Of a stretch of DNA of 64,000 bases, positions 59,701 to 64,000 are shown piece after piece (the stretch's first letter is position 1; the number at the start of each line of letters is the position of its first letter). The position numbers were made by a program, and so were the translations under genes. The stretch comes from Cephalopachus bancanus (lineage: Eukaryota > Chordata > Mammalia > Primates > Tarsiidae), in assembly GCA_027257055.1 (NCBI GenBank), contig JAPVLO010000322.1:1984001-2048000 (forward strand), written 5' to 3'. The notes under the pieces were generated by a model. The model worked only from the letters and a program-made list of their open reading frames with translations. It did not search any database and had not been told where the DNA came from.

Positions 59701-62157
59701 CACACCCCTGCAGCACCTGCTCTGTGCCATGGCCCTCACCTCCAGCTTCCCTCCCTCTCCTGTCCACCTTGGCTTGCCCATTCCTCATTCGACAGTAGTC
59801 CTGCAGGAGTGTCTCTTTTTCTCCTCACCGTGCACCCTCTGTCACTCGTCCATCTGCTCAACCTCCCTCCATCTCTCCCCATCTCTTCTGGATGTTCTCC
59901 CTCATTCATGGACGTCCTGTCACCACCCTGGGTGACTCATTAGCTGTTGGACAGCCTGTCCCACCCTTGCCTCTTGGTTCCTCAACTTCCTCATTCCCAA
60001 GGACCTTCTGTTTTGTTCCGCTTGGCCTCCTGGCCATCCCCCTAGACTGCTTTACCCTCAAATACTTCATCCAGTTCCACTTTGGCCTGCAGATACCCTG
60101 CTTGCAGCCTGCTCCCTTGGCCAGGCCCACTGCACCTGCTCCATAGCCCTGCCACTGGCCCCAGGGCTTCTCACCGCCAGGTCTGCAAACCTGCTGGCCT
60201 CAGCACCCATCCTGTCATTGTTGGCTCTAAGGAGGTGCCTTCCTCCCCGCCAGGGTCTGTCCTTCCACCTATCTGAACCTACCCTTCTCGGCATCTTGGG
60301 AACCCGTTAGTACTCACAGTGCTCCCCTCTCCCCCATGTAATAGCTGACACGTGTTGAGGCTCAGTAAGCTCTTTGCAATGCTGCTGTCAGACAGGACTG
60401 TCTTTGTCCCAATTTTATTAAAGAGTTAAGGGAGTCACCCGCTCCCGCAGTTGCTGAATGGAGAGGCCGGGAAGCAAGTCCGTGCTGTCAGGTTCCAGGA
60501 CCCAGGCTGTTGACCCCGTCCATGTCTGCTTCATCCTGCCTGACAGCCTTGCTGCTCCTCCCGTCGGTGGCTAAATATGATCATGTGTCTGTTTTGAAAA
60601 CTTTTAAAAGCTCCTACCTGAATCCTTCTTCCCCCCACCCTTACATGGTCTCGCCATGCTGTCCCCCTCCACTCTCTCTGCCCTTGGTCCCTGTGATGTT
60701 GCCACTCCCAGTTTCCCTTGCATGTTCCTTCTTCTCAGGCAGTTCTTTCGTGTTCTCCTCCGTGGTTTCCTTCTCTAAGCCAACCTCTAGATGTTGGGGT
60801 TTCTTAGATTTGTTCCTAGTATGTCCTTTCAGACTCCATCTAGCCTGAGAGATGTTCATGGCTCCCGAATTTGTGTTTCCAAAGCAGAACTTTCTTCCAA
60901 GTTCCAGACATGCACATATCTAACTGCCCACTCATGGATTTTCCCGGCTTGTCCCACAGACCCCCAAACTCAACCGTCTAAATGGGAACTTTTCGTCTCC
61001 CTGTGTTGGTAAATGGCACCATGATGAACTCTACTGGGCAACTTCTCCCTCTTACTTTCTGTGCCCAGCAATGTCTCAGGCCCCTGTCACCTTCATGCGA
61101 TTCATGTCCTTTCACCTCTGTCTAAGCCCATGGTCACCTATAGTTGAAGCCACCGCCATTTCCTGCAGGGACACCAGGAGCAGCCCCTACTCAGCATCTG
61201 GGATGCTCTTTCTAAAATGCAAATTAAATCCTGTGCTCTGCTCTTCTCCCAGAATAACAAAGGCCCTGCCTCAGGGGGCCCCACAAGCTTTGTGGACTCT
61301 GATGCAGTCCTTTTGCCCTGTCTGCCTCTGTCACAAGAAGTGTCTATATGGCCTCGGATCAGGTCAGGTCCATCTGTCCTGTGTCACCACAGTGCATCAC
61401 TCTTCTCCTTTGCTGAGACCTGTGAGTGGGCTTGTAGTCAACTCTCTGTTGTTTTTCTGGCCAGACCGGAAGCTTCCCCCAAGTGCAGGGTCTGTCTGTC
61501 TTATTCACGCTCTTTCACCAAACCATAGGCAGAGGGCAGCTGGGGGCTTATGGTCAGGGGTGTTGATTGGGTGCCTGTGGAGTTGCAGAGATTTTCCTTG
61601 TGTGAGGATAGCTAGGAATGGTGGTGGTGGGGGGTCAGGTCTGGGCTGGGGTTGTACATGTGCCATGAGAGGAGGTTGTCAAACTACAGAGAAGCTTTCA
61701 AAGCAGCTGGACAAGAAGGTCCCTCCCTGGGCACAGAGCTTGTCTTTTTGAAGCTTGTCTTTTTGAAATGGGAGGGGCTGGGAGTGGCCTGGCTGACAGA
61801 TGACTCTGTACGCCTCCTTCCCCTAGGCCGTGCAGCTATGGCAAGGGAGGTGGCGATGCCCATGATGAAGAGGAGCTCTATTTCCACTGTGAGTTGTCTG
61901 GGCCTGGCTGGGGAGGGGCGGGCTCTGTGCTGCTTCACTCCTCAGCCCTCTTCCTGGCTGCCTTTGCATAACTCCCACTCCCACCCCAGCGTGGAGGTCC
62001 CTTTCCTTAGGCTCATCTCTTTCTCTTCCAGTCAAAGTCCCGACGCGTCGCACGTTCCTGGACCCCCAAAGCTGCGGGGATCCGCTGCAGGCTGTGCATC
62101 TGTTCGCCAAGGAGCTGGATGCGAAAAACGTCACACTGGAGAGGAGCCTTGGAGCAG
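29508..62157 (+). CDS. EPHA10: EPHA10, exons 1-10 (N-terminal 653 residues), ephrin receptor
   Basis: EPHA10 is a membrane receptor of the Eph family that binds ephrin-A ligands; its kinase domain is known to lack catalytic function. Ten exons here join in phase to give 653 codons plus one base. They comprise a signal peptide (about 1-33), ligand-binding domain (about 35-210), cysteine-rich/EGF-like region (to about 335), two fibronectin III domains (about 337-450 and 453-552), a transmembrane helix (566-588), a juxtamembrane segment, and the SLGAG lead into the kinase glycine loop. The kinase, SAM and C-terminal exons lie beyond the right edge. Sequons NAS (N311) and NGT (N486) are visible outside the membrane. 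All junctions are GT-AG except the exon 10 donor, which is GC. The gene is head to head with MANEAL, the order I recall from human 1p34. Confidence 0.96.
30719..30783 (+). CDS. EPHA10: EPHA10 exon 2
   Basis: A 65-base exon after CTCCTTAG, with donor GTAAGT. It encodes [15 protein letters not shown] to LPSNG, the first strand of the Eph ligand-binding domain (residues 36-57), and ends in phase 0. Confidence 0.96.
31170..31300 (+). repeat. MIR element fragment
   Basis: Sense MIR phrase CAAGTCACTCTCTC followed by CAGTTTCCCCATCG, in intron 2. Confidence 0.65.
31477..32155 (+). CDS. EPHA10: EPHA10 exon 3: ligand-binding domain
   Basis: A 679-base GC-rich exon encoding residues 58-283. It has the Eph hallmarks: [20 protein letters not shown], the [20 protein letters not shown] block, and [16 protein letters not shown] closing the globular domain. 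The cysteine-rich start follows ([24 protein letters not shown]). Donor GGTACC gives phase 1. If intron 3 were retained, translation would run about 62 more residues to a stop at 32344-32346. Confidence 0.96.
32360..32580 (-). repeat. MIR element
   Basis: Antisense MIR: AATGAGGAAACAGAGCCTAA followed by the GGATTTGGATCCAGG segment. Confidence 0.75.
33396..33550 (-). mobile_element. Old Alu-type SINE fragment
   Basis: Antisense monomer-sized piece (GAGAAAGGGTCTCTCTGTGT). Confidence 0.75.
33600..35280. other. EPHA10 intron 3 with old unclassified repeat
   Basis: 33890-34100 (TCATGAAAGGCCTTGAATGT, GATCTGACATGTTCAGATTT) belongs to a dispersed mammalian repeat I recognise but cannot name. No exon is seen. 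Confidence 0.45.
35281..35836 (+). mobile_element. Alu-type SINE split by another SINE
   Basis: The sense element covers 35281-35400 and 35661-35836. It is interrupted in its A-rich linker by the antisense element at 35401-35660. TCTACA(A/C)AAAA occurs on both sides as the duplicated target. Confidence 0.92.
35401..35660 (-). mobile_element. Inserted Alu-type SINE (nested)
   Basis: Near-consensus local-family SINE, truncated at its 5' end after CAGCCTCCCAAAG, lying inside an older SINE. Confidence 0.92.
35850..37480. other. EPHA10 intron 3, MIRs and GT repeat
   Basis: Antisense MIR at 36790-37015 (AGGCTCAGAGAGGTCAGCCC), TG-rich microsatellite at 37205-37235, MIR piece at 37415-37480. The remainder is single-copy with no exon seen. 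Confidence 0.6.
37481..37626 (-). mobile_element. Alu-type SINE fragment
   Basis: Antisense second monomer ending GGCATGAGCCACTG. A MIR remnant continues at about 37690-37830. Confidence 0.78.
37951..38106 (+). CDS. EPHA10: EPHA10 exon 4: EGF-like/cysteine-rich region
   Basis: A 156-base exon (residues 284-335) after CTCCTTGCAG, with donor GTGAGT. It encodes [20 protein letters not shown] and a second [11 protein letters not shown] loop. Six cysteines and an NAS sequon at residue 311 are visible. Confidence 0.96.
38107..39213 (+). other. EPHA10 intron 4, pyrimidine-rich and repetitive
   Basis: From about 38390 the sequence is very C/T-rich, with loosely recurring CCTCACTGAC phrases. It then turns into the GC minisatellite that runs to the exon 5 acceptor. 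Confidence 0.7.
38980..39140. repeat. 15-bp GC minisatellite
   Basis: About ten near-perfect copies of the 15-base unit CCCCGCCCCCGGACG. Degenerate copies (GGACAGCCCCACCCC, TGACAGCCCCGCC) continue to about 39200, right up to the exon 5 splice acceptor. Each unit carries a GC-box core, and the G strand is rich in G runs. Confidence 0.95.
39214..39564 (+). CDS. EPHA10: EPHA10 exon 5: first fibronectin III domain
   Basis: A 351-base exon (residues 336-452) with very high GC. It encodes [36 protein letters not shown], then [20 protein letters not shown] and QVTVSTGPG, the first FN3 domain of the stem. The acceptor CCACCCAG has a pyrimidine tract supplied by the minisatellite. Donor GTAAGC; phase 1. 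Confidence 0.95.
39565..41039. other. EPHA10 intron 5, first part
   Basis: Single-copy near the exon, then AT-rich from about 40190. No gene or clear repeat family was recognised. Confidence 0.45.
41040..41353. mobile_element. Tigger-like DNA element with terminal inverted repeats
   Basis: A 314-base non-autonomous element. Its ends CAGTCACGTGCTGCATAATG and (reversed) CAGTCATGCATTGCTAAACG form imperfect inverted repeats. A TA dinucleotide flanks each side (41038-41039 and 41354-41355), as for Tc1/mariner-type transposition. Confidence 0.85.
41434..41720 (+). mobile_element. Dimeric Alu-type SINE
   Basis: Full dimer from GGTCAGGCACAGTGGCTC to a short A-tail. Confidence 0.9.
42415..42702 (-). 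mobile_element. Dimeric Alu-type SINE
   Basis: Full antisense local-family element; a second SINE follows directly. Confidence 0.9.
42704..43002 (-). mobile_element. Alu-type SINE, older type
   Basis: Antisense element with GCACGATCATGGTCTACTGC, directly behind the previous one. Confidence 0.88.
43385..43485. repeat. AT/TG-rich simple repeat
   Basis: Alternating TATACA/CATACA and TATG units within the L1. Confidence 0.85.
43555..44325 (-). mobile_element. MaLR/MLT1-like LTR in antisense, split by a SINE
   Basis: TTTTAGTTTTCTAGGGCTGC, AAAATTAAGGTGTCAGCAGG, GGGACACCAGTCATATGGGA and GGACACAATTCAATGCATAG occur in the expected order around the SINE at 43853-44150. Only LTR sequence is present. 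Confidence 0.65.
43853..44150 (+). mobile_element. Dimeric Alu-type SINE inside the LTR
   Basis: Near-consensus; CTCCTTCTCA/TCCTTCTCAT repeats flank it. Confidence 0.92.
44743..44785. repeat. Microsatellite (CA)n
   Basis: About 20 CA units. Confidence 0.96.
44795..45112. mobile_element. Tigger-like DNA element
   Basis: It starts CTTCTCAACTTACGATGGGG and ends with an imperfect inverted copy (reverse reads CAGTCAACTCATGATGGTT). Internal TAAGTTGAAAATATTGTAAG is typical of these elements. Confidence 0.7.
45113..47110. other. EPHA10 intron 5, AT-rich then single-copy
   Basis: 45600-46020 resembles an old dispersed DNA element (TCTTTCAGCTGCAAGTAACA, AGTTGGCTGCAGCAGC). No exon was recognised. Confidence 0.45.
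47115..47295 (-). repeat. MIR element
   Basis: Antisense MIR with AAGGAAACTGAGGCTCAGAG. Confidence 0.8.
47301..47604 (-). mobile_element. Dimeric Alu-type SINE (1 of 3 in a row)
   Basis: Full antisense element of the local family. Confidence 0.9.
47605..47896 (-). mobile_element. Dimeric Alu-type SINE (2 of 3)
   Basis: Full antisense element starting in the tail of its neighbour. Confidence 0.9.
47897..48147 (-). mobile_element. Alu-type SINE (3 of 3), internally deleted
   Basis: Antisense element lacking part of the first monomer. Confidence 0.85.
48564..49419 (-). mobile_element. Mariner transposon inside the L1
   Basis: Flanked by TA on both sides (48562-48563 and 49420-49421), with L1 sequence continuous across it. 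The minus strand encodes mariner transposase blocks [10 protein letters not shown] and [12 protein letters not shown], and a C-terminus with EYFEGD. The N-terminal part is missing, so this is an internally deleted, inactive copy. A SINE (48708-49010) sits inside it. Confidence 0.88.
48708..49010 (+). mobile_element. Alu-type SINE inside the mariner
   Basis: Full dimer (GGCCGGGCGTGGTGGCTCAA) with an A-tail. Transposase sequence continues on both sides. Confidence 0.93.
49749..50056 (+). mobile_element. Dimeric Alu-type SINE inside the L1
   Basis: Full dimer with an AAAAAG-rich tail. Confidence 0.92.
50500..50700. repeat. Local tandem repeat within the L1
   Basis: Four imperfect copies of a roughly 45-base unit beginning CTTGCCTAATTGCTCTGGCT, at about 50500, 50546, 50591 and 50662; the last spacing is enlarged by a T-rich run. 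Confidence 0.82.
51275..51408 (+). CDS. EPHA10: EPHA10 exon 6: second FN3 domain, first half
   Basis: A 134-base exon (residues 453-497) after ACTTTCAG, with donor GTGAGT. It encodes [20 protein letters not shown] and then [20 protein letters not shown], ending RYYEK. An NGT sequon lies at residue 486. Ends in phase 0. Confidence 0.96.
51409..52969. other. EPHA10 intron 6, first part
   Basis: Mostly single-copy sequence. Some old repeat is likely at 52480-52800. No exon was recognised. Confidence 0.45.
52970..53255 (-). mobile_element. Dimeric Alu-type SINE
   Basis: Antisense element. AACCCTAGTGCTT / AACCCCAGTGCTT on the two sides is the probable target duplication. Confidence 0.9.
53256..53744. 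other. EPHA10 intron 6, single-copy part
   Basis: No gene or repeat was recognised. Confidence 0.4.
53749..54050 (+). mobile_element. Dimeric Alu-type SINE with duplicated tail
   Basis: Full dimer. The A-tail is followed by a short unit with GAGATGGCGACAGG and a second A-run, then the same motif again in altered form. Confidence 0.9.
54727..54898 (+). CDS. EPHA10: EPHA10 exon 7: second FN3 domain, second half
   Basis: A 172-base exon (residues 498-554) after GTCGCCAG, with donor GTAAGT. It encodes [13 protein letters not shown], then [20 protein letters not shown] and EVQTPGE. Ends in phase 1. Confidence 0.96.
57188..57360 (+). mobile_element. Partial Alu-type SINE
   Basis: Sense second monomer ending GAGTAAGACTCTGTTTC with an (AAAAC)n tail. 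Confidence 0.8.
57640..57900 (+). repeat. MIR element
   Basis: TATGTGACCTTGGGAAAACT and CTCAGTTTCCTCAGCTGTGA in the MIR order. Confidence 0.85.
58271..58379 (+). CDS. EPHA10: EPHA10 exon 8: transmembrane segment
   Basis: A 109-base exon (residues 555-590) after TCCTCCCAG. It encodes [10 protein letters not shown], the membrane helix at residues 566-588 ([22 protein letters not shown]) and the stop-transfer WRR. The donor is AG/GTAGGT; phase 2. Confidence 0.96.
58993..59025 (+). other. Candidate in-frame EPHA10 microexon
   Basis: A strong pyrimidine tract and AG (CCCTCCTTCTCCCCAG) precede 33 bases, followed by CAG/GTGGGT. The length is a multiple of three and it fits phase 2 on both sides. 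It would add [11 protein letters not shown] directly after the transmembrane exon without a stop. I know of no such exon in human EPHA10, so this is inference from the splice signals alone. Confidence 0.3.
59030..61826. other. EPHA10 intron 8, remainder
   Basis: Largely single-copy. Antisense MIR at about 60335-60510 and L2-like patches around 60500-61300. No gene was recognised. Confidence 0.5.
61827..61888 (+). CDS. EPHA10: EPHA10 exon 9: juxtamembrane segment, first part
   Basis: A 62-base exon (residues 591-611) after CCCCTAG, with donor GTGAGT. It encodes [20 protein letters not shown], an acidic linker inside the cell. Ends in phase 1. Confidence 0.95.
62032..62157 (+). CDS. EPHA10: EPHA10 exon 10: juxtamembrane to kinase start
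   Basis: A 126-base exon (residues 612-653) after CTCTTCCAG. It encodes [18 protein letters not shown], then [20 protein letters not shown] and SLGAG at the kinase glycine loop. The two tyrosines most Eph receptors carry here (TYIDPFTYEDP type) are replaced by F and C. The donor is AG/GCAAGC, the rare GC class. Without splicing, 24 more codons would run to a TGA at 62229-62231. Confidence 0.94.
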
Positions 62158-62464
62158 GCAAGCTGGGCATACAGGGAGCCCTCTCCCCATCCCGAAGCCC
62201 CACCTCCACGCAAGTCCCCGCCAATGTCTGAAAGCGCCACCTCCACCCAAGACCACTCCCAAGTCTGGATCTCTGCCTCCACATCAGGCCTGACCTGAAT
62301 TCAGAAAGTCCCCGGACAGGCAGAGGGTGGTAGCGTGGTCTGTTGGCTCTGCCTTCCTGCTTGCCTATCCTCAAGGTCACTCTGAGACCTCTCCATTCAG
62401 GCTTTTCACGGTTGGTCTCTGCAGACTGCCACTGGCAGTTTAGTCCCAGGCCTTCATGGGGCAG

Positions 62465-62695
62465 TGGGAAAGGGCCTTGGCAAGGTTGGGGATCAGACAC
62501 ACCTGAGTTCTAATCCTGACTGCGTGATCAGGGGCATGACTAGCTCTGCGTAATCAGCTGTGTGATCAGGGCATATTCCACTTCTGCTCAGAGCCTCAGT
62601 TTCTCATCTGTGAAATGGGCATGATATCTGCCTCATGGGAGCTGTTATGGGAACTTCACAGCACCCACACAGGGCCTGGTTCATAGTAGGTGCTT
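62465..62695 (+). repeat. MIR element
   Basis: GAGCCTCAGTTTCTCATCTG and CATAGTAGGTGCTTGG in order. Confidence 0.85.
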
Positions 62696-62718
62696 GGTCT
62701 CTAAGGGTCAGACTTCTG

Positions 62719-63020
62719 GCCGGGCACAGTGGCTTACACTTGTAATCCCAGTACTTTGGGACGCCAAAGTGGGAGGATTGCTTGAGCCCAGGAATTTGAG
62801 GTCAGCTGGGGCAACATAGGTAGATTTTGTCTCTACAAAAAAATTTAAAAATTTGCCAGGCATGGTGGTGCATGCCTGTAGTCCCAGCGACTGTGAGGCC
62901 GAGGCAGAAGGATTGCCTGAACCCAGGAGGTCAAGTCTGTGGCGAGCTATGATCGTGCCACTGCACTTGGCCTGGGCGACAGAGTGAGACGCTGACTCAA
63001 ACACACACACACACACACAC
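62719..63020 (+). mobile_element. Alu-type SINE ending in (CA)n
   Basis: From GGCCGGGCACAGTGGCTTAC; the A-tail has become a CA microsatellite (62999-63020). Confidence 0.9.
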
Positions 63021-63049
63021 CCAATAAGGGTCAGTCTTCTGACTGCCTT

Positions 63050-64000
63050 TTTTCCTGTTCACAAGCCCTTAGCCCCTTATGCTTAGTGTTAGGTTAAAAA
63101 ATATATCCCAGCGGGACTTCCAAAATGTTAGGTCAGATCCACCAGTGTGGGGTTGTGTGTGATCAGTGCCGTGTGAAAGATGCAAAGAATCGCACAGAAG
63201 TTAGATTAGTAAATATAGTTTATTTAGAAAGTAAAAGAGAAAGAGAGATTCACCTCCCAAAGGTAGGGGAGGGGGCCAAGACCAAGAAACATGGTGGCCA
63301 TAGCTCAAAGAGCCATGTAGACACACCAGAGTTTAATGAAGCAATGACAAATGGCAGCTCGAAGTTGAATGCTTTTATTTTATTTTATTTTTTAGTAGAA
63401 GTCTTACTCTGTCACCCAGTCTGGAGTGCAGTAGCACACTCACGGCCACTGCAGCCTTGGCCTGCTGGGCTCAGAGGATCCTTCAGCCTCAGCTTTCCAA
63501 GTAGCTGGAACTATACCTGGCTAATTTTTTTTTTTTTTTTTTTTTTTATTGTAGAGACGAATCTTGCCAAGTTGCCCAGGCTGATCTCAAACTTGTGGGC
63601 TCAGGCTATCCTTGCTTTCACCTCCCAAAGTGCTGGGATTACTGGCATGGGCCACCGCGCCCAGCGAGGTTGAATGCTTTTAAACATTTCCCTTGATGAG
63701 GGCAGGTCATTAAGGTGCTTAGGTGGTGGTCTGTTCCACATCATCACGGAGGGCAGGTAAGCACAGGTAATGAGGTCAGGTGATGGAAGGCAGGCAGATG
63801 GGTGGGTTAGTCACATGACTGCTGCCATGGTGATGGGGTCTGTCTATGTCATGAAGATCACGAAGGGCTGCTTAGGTTAACTTGGGTCTTTTTATAGGTA
63901 GAGGCAAATACTTGAAATTGAAAAGCGAATTAGTACAAAACAAGCTGGGGAGGGAGCTGTAAAGCAATTATCAATAGCTACCTCTGAGAAACTGGTTCTG
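63050..64000 (-). mobile_element. Candidate endogenous-retrovirus LTR in antisense, incomplete
   Basis: On the minus strand an LTR-like region ends in CA at 63126 and is followed by a primer-binding-site-like stretch (TGGAAGTCCCGCTGGGA, about 63108-63123). An AATAAA lies near 63219 and a TATAAAAAG box near 63892. The upstream end is beyond the window. No viral gene is visible. A SINE at 63378-63668 interrupts it. The family is not named. Confidence 0.42.
63378..63668 (-). mobile_element. Alu-type SINE with target-site duplication
   Basis: Antisense element flanked by GTTGAATGCTTTTA (63364-63377 and 63669-63682). Confidence 0.92.

Larger units (their letters stand above)
62158..64000 (+). other. 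EPHA10 intron 10 (runs off the window)
   Basis: No further kinase exon is found before the right edge. It holds a MIR, a SINE with a CA repeat, and a candidate LTR with another SINE. Confidence 0.85.

Noticed and set aside
61652..62293. A 213-residue open frame spanning exons 9 and 10
   Set aside because: It is out of frame with the receptor exons; the residues do not resemble any family.

Overview
This is mammalian, clearly primate, nuclear DNA. Two protein genes can be read exon by exon. MANEAL lies on the minus strand and runs off the left edge. EPHA10 lies on the plus strand and runs off the right edge. They are arranged head to head with about 27 kb between their start codons. The rest is intronic and intergenic sequence packed with dimeric Alu-type SINEs, L1, L2 and MIR fragments, LTRs, Tc1/mariner-type DNA elements and two retrocopies. 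The dominant SINE carries a consistent set of differences from human Alu, for example a left end reading GAGTTGGAGTCTCACTCTG and a middle reading GACCTGCTGGGCTCCGGCGA. The EPHA10 exons also differ from the human protein, as I remember it, at a modest number of residues. I infer a non-human, probably non-anthropoid primate. Tarsier is my best guess, but the window alone does not prove it.

Layout. 1-2860 holds the 5' half of MANEAL (exon 2 at 621-730, exon 1 at 1853-2401) and its CpG-island promoter. Exon 1 has a frame break, and the 3' end of exon 2 with its splice donor is present twice. 2860-29170 is intergenic. It contains many SINEs, an SNRPE retrocopy (8045-8515), a SINE-riddled mariner (13797-15130), an ACTN4 retrocopy on the minus strand (15131-19790) split by an LTR, and an antisense L1 (21250-23770). 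29170-29613 is the EPHA10 promoter and exon 1. 29614-62157 carries EPHA10 exons 2-10 and their introns. The introns include a GC-rich 15-bp minisatellite directly before exon 5, two Tigger-like elements, and a three-layer L1/mariner/SINE nest at 48160-50870. After 62157 only intron sequence is seen, ending in a candidate antisense LTR.

Function. MANEAL is a Golgi-type GH99 endo-alpha-mannosidase-like protein. EPHA10 is an ephrin receptor whose kinase domain is known from the family to be inactive. The window covers its signal peptide, ligand-binding domain, cysteine-rich region, two fibronectin III domains, transmembrane helix, juxtamembrane segment and the first residues before the kinase glycine loop. 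The two genes are neighbours, and nothing in the sequence links them functionally. I found no microbial-type system, CRISPR array, tRNA or rRNA gene. The most interesting items are a possible in-frame 33-base microexon after the EPHA10 transmembrane exon, a GC-type splice donor on EPHA10 exon 10, the minisatellite abutting exon 5, and the MANEAL exon duplication and frame break.
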